Below, in pieces: positions 8,200-17,590 of a stretch of DNA of 64,000 bases (the stretch's first letter is position 1; each line of letters begins with the position of its first letter). Both the position numbers and the translations under genes were made by a program. This stretch comes from Actinoplanes sp. L3-i22 (GTDB lineage: Bacteria; Actinomycetota; Actinomycetes; Mycobacteriales; Micromonosporaceae). The stretch lies in contig NZ_AP024745.1 in assembly GCF_019704555.1 (NCBI RefSeq), positions 10,281,501 to 10,345,500 on the forward strand, written 5' to 3'. A model generated the notes under the pieces. That model did no database searches, had not been told where the DNA came from, and was given only the letters and a program-made list of their open reading frames with translations.

Positions 8200-9335
8200 C
8201 CGACGCCGATCCGCTCGAACAGGCGGGCGTAGGCGTCCGTCGTCCGGCCCCAGGAGGACGGATCCGCGTGCCGCCGACCGACCAGGCCGGCGGCATGGGT
8301 GATGCCGGCGGCGAGTTCGGCGGGCTCGCCGGCCGGGACGAAGACCGTTCCGGGGTACGGCCCGGCCGCCTCGACCAGGCCGCCGACCGAGGTGACCACC
8401 ACCGGCAGGCCGTGGCTCATCGCGATGTGCAGCGGGCCGCTGGCCGAACTGCGGCGGTAGGGCAGCACCACCGCGTCGGCGGCCGCGAAGTACTCGTTGA
8501 CCTCGGTGTCCGGCACGTACCGGTTGACGAAGGTGATCCGGTCCCGGGCCGACGACGCGGCGATCAGCTCGCCCGGCCGGGTCCACCCCTCCCAGGTCTC
8601 GCCGACCACGGTCAGGCGGTAGGACGGGTCCAGCGTCGCGAAGGCTTCGATCAGATCTTCGAGGCCCTTGTACGGCCGGATCGTCCCGAAGTACAGCAGC
8701 CGGGTCACGCCGTCCGCGCCGGGCGCGCGCTCGACCGGCGCGGCGTGGTGGTCGAACGGCCCGTGCAGCGCGATCTCGGCCGGCACCCCGCCCAGGTCGT
8801 ACGCCGAGGCCAGCGCGTCCCGGTCGTACGCCGAGTGCACGACCACCCCGGACGTCCGCCGCAGCAGCGGCCGGATCGCCCCGCGGACGTACCGCGCCGC
8901 CCACCGGTGCCGCAGCTCCCCGGTGTCCTGGACCTCGTGGAACTCGATCACCACCCGGATCCCGAGCCGCCGGGCCGCGATCGCCAGCACCAGGTACGAG
9001 TGCAGCACCGCCCCGGTCCACCACTGCAGCACCAGCACGTCCGGCCGCTGGGACCGCAGGAACGCCACGGCCCGCGCCAGGCTCGGCGCCGCCCACCAGT
9101 CCACGCCGTCGAAGACCGGGATGTCGTCGTCGTACCGCAGGTCGCTGAGCTGCTGCCCGACCCGGTCCCGGCCGGGGTAGAGGCGGGCCGGCAGCAGCCG
9201 CCGCATCAGGATCGCGCTCACGTCGAAGCGCTCCTGCAGCGCGTTGCTCAACCGGCAGGTGTAGTAGCTGATCCCGGAGAGGAAGTGCCAGCCGGAGCCG
9301 ACCACCACGACCCTAGGACGCTGCGATGCACGCAC
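8139..9335 (-). CDS. Glycosyltransferase, GT4-like, last gene of the polysaccharide cluster
   Basis: GT-B fold sugar transferase of 398 aa. The N-terminal half has the acceptor-domain start VVVVGSGWHFLSGISYYT. The C-terminal half has the GT4 pattern LLYFGTIRPYKGLEDLIEAF and, further on, ADAVVLPYRRSSASGPLHIAMSHGLPVVV, in place of the more usual E-x7-E. Starts at GTG 9335, overlapping the upstream transferase by 23 bp, so it belongs to the same transcript. Its 3' end runs 61 bp into the opposing GH5-like gene. The donor and acceptor sugars are not predictable. Confidence 0.85.
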   Translation of the reverse strand: MRASQRPRVVVVGSGWHFLSGISYYTCRLSNALQERFDVSAILMRRLLPARLYPGRDRVGQQLSDLRYDDDIPVFDGVDWWAAPSLARAVAFLRSQRPDVLVLQWWTGAVLHSYLVLAIAARRLGIRVVIEFHEVQDTGELRHRWAARYVRGAIRPLLRRTSGVVVHSAYDRDALASAYDLGGVPAEIALHGPFDHHAAPVERAPGADGVTRLLYFGTIRPYKGLEDLIEAFATLDPSYRLTVVGETWEGWTRPGELIAASSARDRITFVNRYVPDTEVNEYFAAADAVVLPYRRSSASGPLHIAMSHGLPVVVTSVGGLVEAAGPYPGTVFVPAGEPAELAAGITHAAGLVGRRHADPSSWGRTTDAYARLFERIGVGQDTATSSNQAVPLLSPDLR

Positions 9336-10551
9336 GGTAGACCTCCTCGATCTGCGGGACGACGCGCGCGGCGGTGAAGTCCAGCCCGCGGCGGTGGCCG
9401 CCGGCGCGCAGCCGGGCGGCGAGGTCGTGGTCGGTGAGCACCCGCAGCAGCGCGGCGTGCAGCGCGGGCACGTCGCCGGGCGGCACGAGCAGGCCGCTCT
9501 CGCCGTCGGTGACCACGTCGGTGAGCCCGCCGGCGGCCGAGGCGACCAGCGGCGCGCCGCCCAGCATCGCCTCGACCGCGACCTGGCCCATGCCCTCGTT
9601 CAGCGACGGGACCACGCCGGCCACCGCGCCGTGCCAGGCGGCCATCACCTGGGCGTGCGGCACGTCGTGGCGGATCAGCGTGCCCTGCGGCGGGGCCGGG
9701 GTGTCGTCCCGGCGGGTGCCGAGGCAGACCAGTTTCGGAGCCGGGCCGGGGCCGGGCCAGCCGTCGACGAGTTTCCGGAACGCGTCGAACAGCACCCCGA
9801 TCCCCTTGTGCGGCCCGAGCGCGCCGACGAAGAGCAGGTAGTCGCCCTCGGGCAGCCAGTCCGGCCGGGGCTCGGCGCGGGCCAGCGTGTCCAGGCCGTC
9901 CGGGACCAGGCTGGAGAGCACCTTGACGGGCAGGTCGCCGGGCAGGTTCGCCTGGGTCAGGGCGCGGGCCACCGAGGTGGAGATCGCGGTGAGCGCGTCG
10001 ATGCCGCGGTGCCGGTGCGCGTGCAGGCCGGCCGTCAGGGCCAGCGAGCGGGGGCCGCCGTACTGGACGGAGGCGCAGCTCACGCAGCGGGCCAGGCTCG
10101 GGCCGGGGCACGGCCGGCCGTTGCGGGAGAAGGTCTTGCGGACACAGGTCAGCCCGAAGTCGTGCGCGGTGTGCACGTGCGGGCGGCCGAACCGGGCCCG
10201 GCGCAGCGGCAGGTAGCTGTACATCAGCCAGTCGTGGCTGTGCACCACGTCGTAGTGCTCGGCGCGCAGCAGCCGGGCGATGTCGGTGCTGGTCAGCGGG
10301 TCCGGCACGGTCGGGTGGAAGGGCTTGCCCGGGTCCTGGTTGAGCCCCGGGACCAGGGTGTTCGCGATGCTCCGGACGCGGTGCACGCGCACCCCGCCGA
10401 GCGTCTCGTGGCCCGGCGCGGCCGGGGTCGCGAGGGTGAGCACGGTGACCTCGTGCCCGCGCCGGACCAGCTCCGCGCTGCTGGTCGCGATGCTGCGCTC
10501 GAGTCCGCCGATGACCGGGGCGTACAGGTTGGACAGGTGCAGGATCTTCAT
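9313..10551 (-). CDS. Glycosyltransferase, GT4 family
   Basis: 412-aa GT-B transferase. The start MKILHLSNLYAPVIGGLERS is the classic GT4 N-terminus and fixes the ATG at 10551; the frame is open further upstream, but only through the neighbouring gene. Other marks are HSHDWLMYSYLPL, LLFVGALGPHKGIGVL and a C-terminal SLNEGMGQVAVEAMLGGAPLVAS with the E-x7-E type donor site. A Cys-containing stretch (RKTFSRNGRPCPGPSLARCVSC, two segments) resembles the cysteine insert of some actinobacterial GT4 enzymes. The ATG overlaps the flippase stop as ATGA. Confidence 0.88.
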   Translation of the reverse strand: MKILHLSNLYAPVIGGLERSIATSSAELVRRGHEVTVLTLATPAAPGHETLGGVRVHRVRSIANTLVPGLNQDPGKPFHPTVPDPLTSTDIARLLRAEHYDVVHSHDWLMYSYLPLRRARFGRPHVHTAHDFGLTCVRKTFSRNGRPCPGPSLARCVSCASVQYGGPRSLALTAGLHAHRHRGIDALTAISTSVARALTQANLPGDLPVKVLSSLVPDGLDTLARAEPRPDWLPEGDYLLFVGALGPHKGIGVLFDAFRKLVDGWPGPGPAPKLVCLGTRRDDTPAPPQGTLIRHDVPHAQVMAAWHGAVAGVVPSLNEGMGQVAVEAMLGGAPLVASAAGGLTDVVTDGESGLLVPPGDVPALHAALLRVLTDHDLAARLRAGGHRRGLDFTAARVVPQIEEVYRACIAAS

Positions 10552-11834
10552 AGGACGGTGGCCTTCTGCCGGGCGGAAAGTGCGAGGGCGACCGCGCCGA
10601 CCAGCAGCGCGGACGCGGTCTGGCCGGCCAGCCAGGCGACCCCGGCGCCGGTCACCCCGGCCCCGGGCAGCAGCAGCCAGGTGAGCGACAGGCAGGTGAG
10701 CGCGCGGACCCCGTTGAGCCGCCGGCAGAGCCGGAACTCGCCGTGGGACCGCCAGTGCGCCACCGCCAGGTTGGTGATCGCGTCCGGGATCGCGGCCAGC
10801 ACCAGGATCTTCAGGAGCGTGCCGCCCTCGACGGCGTAGGCCGTGCTGAACAGCGCCAGGATCCGGTCGCCCGCGGTCAGCAGCAGCGCGGCCGGGATGC
10901 CGACCATCGCCAGCACGACGACCGCCGCGCGGCGCAGGCCGACCCGGGCCGCGTTGGTGCGTTCCGCGTAGAGCGCCGAGGCGACCGCCGGGGAGACCAT
11001 GAAGAGCATCGACGCGGTCATCCAGGCCAGGTAGAAGTGCGCGGTGGCGCCCGCGCCGAGCCGCGCGGTGACCAGCACCGGCAGCAGCGCGGCCGGGCCG
11101 GCCTGGGTCAGGTTGATCAGGTGGTGCCCGGTCAGCGCGGCCCGCAGGTGCGGCAGCTCCGCGGCCAGGCTCCGGAGCCGGAGACCGAGCCGCAGCCGGG
11201 CGCCGGGCCGCAGCCGGGCCGGCCCGATGACCACGGTCGCGGCGCTGACCAGGAGCGTCGGCAGGGTCCAGGAGACGACGACCGCGCCGGCCGAGTGGGC
11301 CCCCGCGCCGAGAATCGCGGCGAGGGCGCCGATCTTCCCGGCGGCCAGGAGCAGATTGCGTACGAACATGCCGTGCCCCGCCCGATGCGCCACGTACACG
11401 TTGTCGAGCAGCGTGCTGGCGGTGATCGCGGTCGCGGCGCAGACCAGCGCGACCGCGGCGGCGGGGCCGCGCAGGAAGTCGAAGTTCGCCGCCACCATCG
11501 GGACCAGCACCGCCCCGGCGGCCGCGGTCGCCGCGGTGACCGCCCCGCCGGCGAGCAGTCCGCCGCCGACGATCCGGGACCAGGCGTCCGGGGCGCTGCC
11601 GGGCAGCCGCTGGATGAACATGTGCCCGGCGCCCAGGTTCGCGATCATGCTGATCGCGGTGGCCGCCGAGATCAGCGCGGTGGCCGTGCCGACCTGCGGG
11701 GGCGCGACCGCGCGGGCGGCGAGCATCCAGTAGACGTAGCCGAGGCCGCCGTTGACCACCGTGGTCGCCATGATCAGCAAGCTGTTGCGGGCCAGCGAGT
11801 CGTTCAGCACCCGCCGGGTCGCGGCGATCAGCAC
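10548..11834 (-). CDS. Wzx-like polysaccharide flippase (MATE/oligosaccharide exporter superfamily)
   Basis: 428-aa polytopic membrane protein of about 12 helices, with the N-terminal pattern SLLIMATTVVNGGLGYVYWMLAARAVAP typical of Wzx/RfbX-type exporters. Other hydrophobic blocks follow at regular spacing, ending GVAWLAGQTASALLVGAVAL. It probably flips the lipid-linked repeat unit made by the neighbouring glycosyltransferases to the outer face of the membrane. Starts at GTG 11834 inside the end of the preceding gene (7-bp overlap) and ends with an ATGA overlap into the next transferase. Confidence 0.82.
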   Translation of the reverse strand: MLIAATRRVLNDSLARNSLLIMATTVVNGGLGYVYWMLAARAVAPPQVGTATALISAATAISMIANLGAGHMFIQRLPGSAPDAWSRIVGGGLLAGGAVTAATAAAGAVLVPMVAANFDFLRGPAAAVALVCAATAITASTLLDNVYVAHRAGHGMFVRNLLLAAGKIGALAAILGAGAHSAGAVVVSWTLPTLLVSAATVVIGPARLRPGARLRLGLRLRSLAAELPHLRAALTGHHLINLTQAGPAALLPVLVTARLGAGATAHFYLAWMTASMLFMVSPAVASALYAERTNAARVGLRRAAVVVLAMVGIPAALLLTAGDRILALFSTAYAVEGGTLLKILVLAAIPDAITNLAVAHWRSHGEFRLCRRLNGVRALTCLSLTWLLLPGAGVTGAGVAWLAGQTASALLVGAVALALSARQKATVL

Positions 11835-12715
11835 GCGGGCCGCCCCCGGGCCGGCGCGGTCCGGCCGGTCGCGGCCTTCGCGTAGAAGACCGTGCTCGCG
11901 CCACCCACGCTGATCCCGACCGGGCGCAGGCAGCCGTCCGCCGGCAGGGCCGGGACGCGGACGCTGAGCGCGTAGACCTTGCCGGTCCCCACGGTCACCG
12001 GCCGGCTCGCGACGACCGCGCTGCCGACCCGCAGCCGCAGCATCTGGGTGGTGGTCGGCAGCCCGGAGCTGGTGATCCGGACCGGGACGGCCAGGCCGCG
12101 GGCCGGCACGGTGACCGGACGGGTGATCCCCGCGGCCCAGCCGTTCAGCGCCACGGTCAGGTAACCGGGCAGGCCCGGGTGCCGGCCGCGCTCCACGGCA
12201 CGGATCGCGACCCCGCCGACGACCAGGGACAACAAGATCGGAATCAAGATCGAGGCGACGGTACGGGCGGTGGCCGGTATCCGGGCGCCACCCGTTCCAA
12301 GGGCCGTCCCGGCGCGGCGCTGGGCCGGCACGCCGGGTTCGTCGCCGTCCTCGTCCCGCTCCCCGCGCCGGCTGAAGTAGAGCCGGAGCAGCCCGGCCGC
12401 GCCGAGCACGGTGGCCAGCAGCGCGGTCCCGGCGATCAGCGGGATCGGCGCGACCCCAGCCCCGAGCGGGTGCAGCAGCAGCGCCACGGTCGGCAGGGTG
12501 AGCAGGCCGGCGAGCACCGTCAGGCCGGCCTTGACGGCCGGGATGCCGGACTCGGCCGGCCGGCCGGTGACCGCGCGCACCCAGAGCTCGCCGACCGCGA
12601 GCAGGGCGAGCAGGCAGGCCGGCAGCAGCACCGGCCAGGGCAGGCCGGCGGCCGGGAGCAGGACCGAGAGACTTGCGTACGCCGTGACGAGCGGCCGGAG
12701 GATCGTCCTCATCAT
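11828..12715 (-). CDS. Membrane-anchored protein of unknown function in the polysaccharide cluster
   Basis: 295 aa. The N-terminal third has four hydrophobic helices (TAYASLSVLLPAAGL, VLLPACLLALLAVGEL, AGLTVLAGLLTLPTVALLL, LIAGTALLATVLGAAGLL). A charged cytoplasmic loop and one more helix (SILIPILLSLVVGGVAI) follow. The C-terminal 110 residues are a beta-rich extracytoplasmic domain (TRPVTVPARGLAVPVRI through DGCLRPVGISVGG). I recognise no enzyme motif. It lies between the GT-C-like protein (ATGA overlap) and the flippase (7-bp overlap), so it probably assists export or chain-length control. That role is inference from position. Confidence 0.72.
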   Translation of the reverse strand: MMRTILRPLVTAYASLSVLLPAAGLPWPVLLPACLLALLAVGELWVRAVTGRPAESGIPAVKAGLTVLAGLLTLPTVALLLHPLGAGVAPIPLIAGTALLATVLGAAGLLRLYFSRRGERDEDGDEPGVPAQRRAGTALGTGGARIPATARTVASILIPILLSLVVGGVAIRAVERGRHPGLPGYLTVALNGWAAGITRPVTVPARGLAVPVRITSSGLPTTTQMLRLRVGSAVVASRPVTVGTGKVYALSVRVPALPADGCLRPVGISVGGASTVFYAKAATGRTAPARGRPAC

Positions 12716-14664
12716 CGCGTTCCCTCGTGGACCGGGTGCGCCAGGCTGCCGAAGTCGAAGCGGTAGATCGCCAGGTGCGGTCCGTCGTAGACCTTGATCA
12801 GCCAGGGCATGGCGTCGAACTTGGTGAGCTGCGCCCGGTCGAACGCGGGCACGCCGTCGTGCCGGAGCGGTTCGTTCGTCTCGAAGTAGATGTTGATGTC
12901 CGGCACCTGCTCGGCCATCCGCCGGTCCACCACGAGGAACTCGAAGCGCCAGTCGCGGAGCTGGGCGAGCAGCGCCGGCGAGATCGGCCGGCCGGGCTGG
13001 GCGCGGTACAGGTCGTACGCCGGGAAGCTCTCCGACCCGGTGGTCGGCTGCTGCTCGCCGTAGGAGCCGAGGATCAGCCCGGAGTAGCGGTCGGCCACCA
13101 GCCGGATCCCGCGGCCCTGGGTGTCCAGCAGCCAGTGCGCGGCGGCCAGCACCTCCGGCGTGGCGGCCCGGGTGTCCGAGCCGTAGACCGGCGGCCCGGG
13201 AAACCGGTAGGACGGGTTCATCCCGGCCGCGTTGTTGCCGACCAGCAGCACCGCGCAGGTCGCGGCGACGCCGGCCCCGGCGACGACCGGCCCGGCCGCC
13301 ACGAGCCGGGACGGCAGTCGCCGGGCCCGGTCCAGCAGCGCCACCACCACCGGGGCGGCCGCGATCGCCAGGCCCAGGTAGCTGAACGCCCAGGAGCGGC
13401 GCGCGCCCTCGGCCCCGGCCGGGGTCAGGATCAGCAGCGTGGCCGGGAAGTAGAGCGCCCCGAGCAGCAGCATCGCGGTGGTGCCGGCGTGCGTGACCGG
13501 CTCGTCGGTGTAGCGGCGGCGCCACCACAGGACGGTCGCGGCGACCATCGCGAGCAGCGCGACGGCCGGCGCGAGGTACGCCGCGTCCTGCTCCCACCAG
13601 GGCAGCACCGACTTGCTGAACAGCTCCCGGCCGCCCTCCTCGCCGCCGGCCAGCCCGCTGATCTGGTCCAGCGCCCGGCCCAGGTACGGGTCCAGGTAGC
13701 TGCCGGTGCGCGGGGCGACCAGCCCGAGCCAGACGGCCACGATCAGCGCGGTGCCCGAGGTCAGCGCCCAGGCCGCCCGGGCCGGCGTGATCAGCTCCCG
13801 GGCGGCGATCGAGTGGATCGTGCAGACCAGCGCGAGCAGGCCGATCACGCCGGTCATCCAGAGCGCGGTGAGGTGGTGCGTGGCGGTGGTCGCGGCGCAC
13901 AGCAGCAGGGTGAGCGCGGACCAGCCGAGCCGGGCCGGCACGGTGGTGGCGCGCAGCGCGCGGATCGCGGCGGCGAGCGCCCACACCAGGATGCCGATCG
14001 CCATCGACTCGTACCCGAGTTGGGTGTCGAAGAACAGGAACGAGCTGTTCAGGCTGTAGAGGAGCGCGGCCGCCGCGGCGATCCGCGGGTCCGGCCGCAG
14101 CTGCCCGGCGAGCACCGCCACCCCGAGGGTGAGCAGCACGTGCGCGGTGGTCAGCACGAACAGGGCGGACTGCCAGATGCTCAGCCCGGTGAGCGTGGCC
14201 AGCGACGCGACGCAGGCGTGCAGGCCGGGGTAGTCGCCGATGACCCGGACGATCGGGTTCATCTCGAAGAGCCGGCCGTCCAGGAGGATGTTGTGGCTCT
14301 GGCCCCAGTGCGCGTACTCGTCGTGGTAGAGCGGGCCGCTCGGGTGACGCAGCAGTTTCGGCAGGTAGGTGAAGGCGCCGTAGCCGATCAGCACGGCCAG
14401 CCGGAGCCGGGCCGAGGTGCCCCGGCGCAGCGCCCAGTACCCGGCGGTCAGCGTGAACAGCAGCATCCCGGCCCAGAACCAGCCGAACTGCCCGCTCTCG
14501 CCCCACTCGGCCCGCCGGTACGCGATCACGATCGCCGCCGCCCCGGCCGCCCCGGCGACGGTCAGCGTCGACGCGCACCAGGCGGCCTCGGCGACCCGGG
14601 CGCGGGGGCCGCCGCGCCGCGACCCGGTGAGTCCCGGCGCCGGCCGGGCGGTGACCGCGCTCAC
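12712..14664 (-). CDS. GT-C-like polytopic membrane glycosyltransferase
   Basis: 650 aa with about 12 transmembrane helices and a soluble C-terminal tail. After the first helices the loop GPLYHDEYAHWGQSHNILLDG carries an acidic pair as in GT-C enzymes, which use polyprenyl-phosphate sugars on the outer face of the membrane. The C-terminal 130 residues (from ATPEVLAAAHWLLDTQGRGI) are soluble and resemble the extracytoplasmic tails of such proteins. An O-antigen-ligase or polymerase role is an alternative. Joined by ATGA overlaps on both sides. Confidence 0.75.
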   Translation of the reverse strand: MSAVTARPAPGLTGSRRGGPRARVAEAAWCASTLTVAGAAGAAAIVIAYRRAEWGESGQFGWFWAGMLLFTLTAGYWALRRGTSARLRLAVLIGYGAFTYLPKLLRHPSGPLYHDEYAHWGQSHNILLDGRLFEMNPIVRVIGDYPGLHACVASLATLTGLSIWQSALFVLTTAHVLLTLGVAVLAGQLRPDPRIAAAAALLYSLNSSFLFFDTQLGYESMAIGILVWALAAAIRALRATTVPARLGWSALTLLLCAATTATHHLTALWMTGVIGLLALVCTIHSIAARELITPARAAWALTSGTALIVAVWLGLVAPRTGSYLDPYLGRALDQISGLAGGEEGGRELFSKSVLPWWEQDAAYLAPAVALLAMVAATVLWWRRRYTDEPVTHAGTTAMLLLGALYFPATLLILTPAGAEGARRSWAFSYLGLAIAAAPVVVALLDRARRLPSRLVAAGPVVAGAGVAATCAVLLVGNNAAGMNPSYRFPGPPVYGSDTRAATPEVLAAAHWLLDTQGRGIRLVADRYSGLILGSYGEQQPTTGSESFPAYDLYRAQPGRPISPALLAQLRDWRFEFLVVDRRMAEQVPDINIYFETNEPLRHDGVPAFDRAQLTKFDAMPWLIKVYDGPHLAIYRFDFGSLAHPVHEGTR

Positions 14665-15770
14665 CGGCCTCCTGCTCCCGCGCCGGTGCTCGGCACCGGC
14701 ATCCCGGTCAGCTCCGAGTACACCTGCCGGGTCGCGGTGACCACGTCGGCCCAGGTGGGCAGCGGTGCCGCGGTGGCCGACCGGCCGGCCGCGACGGCGT
14801 CCCGCAGCGCCCCGGCCAGGGCCGCCACGTCCTCCGGGTCGGTCATCCGCACCCAGGCCGCGGGGCCGGCCAGCGCGGCCAGCTCCTGGTGCGCCGGGAT
14901 CGGCGCGGCGACGGTGGGGATGCCGGCGGCGAGCGCGTCGGCGACGGTCATCCCGAACGCCTCGTGCGCCGAGGCGGAGACCGCGGCGGATGCCCGGGCC
15001 AGGCAGCCGGCGAACGCCGCGTCGTCGAGCCGGCCGTGGAAGACCACCCGGCCGGCCACCCCGAGGCGACCGGCGAGCTGCTTGAGCGAGCCGGCCGCCG
15101 GGCCGTCGCCGACCACGTCGAGCCGGTACGCCGGCCCGAGCGGCCCCATCGCCCGGATCACCCGGTCGACCCGTTTGTAGTGCTCGAGCCGGCCGGCGCA
15201 GAGGATCCCGCGCACCCCGGGCCGGTGACCGGGCACCACCGGGCGCGGATCGGTCCCGTTCGGGATCACCACCACCCGGCCGTGCGCCTCCGGGAAGTCC
15301 CGCAGCACCAGGTCACGCTCGGCCCCGGTGACACAGACGATCCGCCCGGCCCGGCTCATGATCCGCCGTCCGAACGGCCGGTACGCCGGGTGTAATGCCG
15401 CCCGAAGCCGGGTATGCCCGGTTCCGTGGTAGTGCGGGGTGAAAACCAGCGGTGTCGGGTGCCGGACCAGCGCCGCGCCCAGCGACACCAGCGCGTGATA
15501 GCTGTGGGTGTGCAGGACGTCGTACTCCACGGCGTGGTCGCGCACCCAGCGCCAGAGCGGCAGCGAGACCCGGTAGTTGCGGGCCGGCACGGTCAGCGGG
15601 AAGCGCCGGACCAGCACGCCGTCCACCGTCTCGGTGGGCCGGACGGCGTGCTGGGTGAGCACCTCGACGTCGTCGCCGGCCGCGAGCAGCCCGGCGACCA
15701 GGCGCCGGACGTGCGTCTCCACCCCGCCGACGTCGGGGTGGTAAGCGTTCGAGACGACGCCGATCCTCAT
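14661..15770 (-). CDS. Glycosyltransferase, GT4 family
   Basis: 369-aa GT-B enzyme. MRIGVVSNAYHPDVGGVETH marks the true start at 15770; the frame is open upstream, but the ATG there overlaps the previous stop as ATGA, like its neighbours. Family marks are HTHSYHALVSLGAALV, VVVIPNGTDPRPV, ILCAGRLEHYKRVDRVIRAM and SASAHEAFGMTVADALAAG with the E-x7-D donor site. It probably adds one sugar to the lipid-linked intermediate of the surface polymer. Confidence 0.9.
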   Translation of the reverse strand: MRIGVVSNAYHPDVGGVETHVRRLVAGLLAAGDDVEVLTQHAVRPTETVDGVLVRRFPLTVPARNYRVSLPLWRWVRDHAVEYDVLHTHSYHALVSLGAALVRHPTPLVFTPHYHGTGHTRLRAALHPAYRPFGRRIMSRAGRIVCVTGAERDLVLRDFPEAHGRVVVIPNGTDPRPVVPGHRPGVRGILCAGRLEHYKRVDRVIRAMGPLGPAYRLDVVGDGPAAGSLKQLAGRLGVAGRVVFHGRLDDAAFAGCLARASAAVSASAHEAFGMTVADALAAGIPTVAAPIPAHQELAALAGPAAWVRMTDPEDVAALAGALRDAVAAGRSATAAPLPTWADVVTATRQVYSELTGMPVPSTGAGAGGR

Positions 15771-16600
15771 CGTGCGGACCGCCCGGCGACCTGCCGGGAC
15801 CCGCGCCGCAGACCCCGCGGCCACTCCCGGCCGATGGTGCGCAGCACCCGGATGCCGTCGGTGAACGCGTTCAGGTTGCTGACCCCGTGGATCCGGTTGT
15901 GCTCGAAGCTGGACACCTCCTCGATGGCCAGGCGGGCGCGGGCGGCACGCAGGTTCAGCAGCGTCTCGATCTCGAAGCCGTCACCCCACAGCCGCCCGTC
16001 CCCGCCGGCCGGCGCGGGCGAGGTGCTGTCCAGGTCGAAGACCTCCAGATGACACGACCAGAACGCGTTGTATCCGTAGCAGAGGTCGCTGTACGTCGTA
16101 CCGAAAAGGATGTTGACCAGGACGCTGAGCATCTTGTTGCCGGCCCGGCGCAGCCGGGTGATGTCGGCGCTGCCGCCGCCGGCCCGGAACCGCGAGCCCT
16201 TGGCGAAGTCGGCGCCGGCGCGCAGCGCCGCGACGAAGCTGGGGATCTCGCCCGGGTCGGTCGACCCGTCGGCGTCGATCATCACGATGATGTCGCCGGT
16301 ACACGCGGCGAAACCGCAGGCCAGGGCGTTGCCCTTGCCCTTGCGGTTCTGGGTGACGACCCGGATGTCCGGGCGCAGCCGCTTCGCGACCGCCACGGTG
16401 TCGTCGGTGGAGCCCCCGTCGACCAGGATTACCTCGTCGACCTGCGGCAGGCGGGCGAAGACGTGCGGGAGGTTGCGGGCCTCGTTGAGCGCCGGTACGA
16501 CGACACTCACGATCGGCTCCGGCTCGGGCAGAACCGGCGGTTCGACAGTGGTCTGTTCGTTGCCGGTATCGGTGGGGAGCACACGGTCGACCGTGGGCAT
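15767..16600 (-). CDS. Family 2 glycosyltransferase (DPM1/GtrB-like), first gene of the cluster
   Basis: 277 aa. IVSVVVPALNEARNLPHVF, VDGGSTDDTVAVA and MIDADGSTDPGEIPSFV (the D-x-D site) identify a GT2 enzyme close to polyprenyl-phosphate mannose/glucose synthases, but without the C-terminal membrane helices some carry. Such an enzyme would charge the polyprenyl carrier used by the GT-C-like protein downstream. The start MPTVDRVLPTDTG has GGAGA about 6 nt upstream; an in-frame ATG at 16651 would add 17 Arg-rich residues. It is the promoter-proximal gene of a seven-gene leftward transcript with overlaps at nearly every junction. Confidence 0.88.
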   Translation of the reverse strand: MPTVDRVLPTDTGNEQTTVEPPVLPEPEPIVSVVVPALNEARNLPHVFARLPQVDEVILVDGGSTDDTVAVAKRLRPDIRVVTQNRKGKGNALACGFAACTGDIIVMIDADGSTDPGEIPSFVAALRAGADFAKGSRFRAGGGSADITRLRRAGNKMLSVLVNILFGTTYSDLCYGYNAFWSCHLEVFDLDSTSPAPAGGDGRLWGDGFEIETLLNLRAARARLAIEEVSSFEHNRIHGVSNLNAFTDGIRVLRTIGREWPRGLRRGSRQVAGRSAR

Positions 16601-16729
16601 GGATGTCTCCGATCGAACAGGGTGGAGGCGGCCTCGGCGGGCCGGGCGCATGGGTGCGGGTCGCGAGAGTCCGGGCAGGCGCCCGGGGAAGGGCAGCCGG
16701 CGCCGCGGAGGACGGCGCCGGCGGAGCTG

Positions 16730-17518
16730 TCACGCCTTCGGCGCGTCGACCGTCCAGTCGTAGACGTCCTGGTGGGAGACCCGGTCGCCGGTCGCGCCGG
16801 TGAAGCCGACCCAGCCGTCGCGGAGGCCGGCCCAGCGCGCGACGTCGACCTTCTCGTCGAGCATCAGCTTCTCCCGGGCGTTCCGGTACAGCCCGCGGAC
16901 GTAGACGCGCAGGCGGTTGCCGTCGGCGTCGTACCGGATCCGGGCCTGGAACGGCTTGCCGTAGAGCGGGATCGACGCGGTCGCGGTCTTGTGGTGCCGG
17001 TCCGGGTTGCCGCCGAGGACCACGGCCAGGTGGTTGCTGTTCGGGTCGGGCGAGTTCTGGTACGTGTCGAACTCGACCGCCACGCTCCGGCGGAGGCCGC
17101 GGTAGCCGAGGCCACCGCCCCAGCCGCCCAGCGCGCGCGGGCCGTGCCCCTGGGCCAGGAACGCGATGCCGTCCCCACCGGGCCGGTTGTGGTGCAGGAA
17201 CGCCTTGAACGACGTCTCGAACGAGCGGTCCAGGTCGACCCGCTCGGTGGACCAGGCCGACCCGATCTGCTTGTAGCCGCCGGTGGTCAGCTGGATGACC
17301 CGCTTGCCGGTGCTGGTCCGGGTGATCATCGAGGCGGTGCCGTTGAGCTCGAGGTTGTCCCCGCGCCCGTCGGTGATCGGGTGGCTGTCGCGCGGGGCGC
17401 GGGGCGCGGCCACCGCGCCGGCGGACGGGGCCGACGTGAGGAGAGACAGCACAGCGGTGGCCAGCAGGCCACCGCGCGCCAGTCTCGTGGTACGGGAGAG
17501 TCGCACGACATGCTCCAT
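16730..17518 (-). CDS. Secreted L-type (legume-lectin-like) lectin domain protein
   Basis: 262 aa with a signal peptide ending near SAGAVAAPRA. The mature part is a single concanavalin-type beta sandwich. The diagnostic strands are AFLHHNRPGGDGIAFLAQG, RRSVAVEFDTYQNSPDPNSN (acidic and Asn residues of the calcium/carbohydrate site) and HLAVVLGGNPD. A final strand, RDGWVGFTGATGD, matches the conserved L-type lectin terminus. It probably binds a surface or environmental glycan. It lies about 130 bp upstream of the polysaccharide cluster in the same orientation, so it may be co-transcribed and bind that polymer; this is inference. Confidence 0.8.
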   Translation of the reverse strand: MEHVVRLSRTTRLARGGLLATAVLSLLTSAPSAGAVAAPRAPRDSHPITDGRGDNLELNGTASMITRTSTGKRVIQLTTGGYKQIGSAWSTERVDLDRSFETSFKAFLHHNRPGGDGIAFLAQGHGPRALGGWGGGLGYRGLRRSVAVEFDTYQNSPDPNSNHLAVVLGGNPDRHHKTATASIPLYGKPFQARIRYDADGNRLRVYVRGLYRNAREKLMLDEKVDVARWAGLRDGWVGFTGATGDRVSHQDVYDWTVDAPKA

Positions 17519-17590
17519 TTCAGTCGATTTGCCCGACTAAGACCTGGCCAAAGCTAGGACAGTCTTCGGAGCCGCGTGAGCGAGTTGTGG

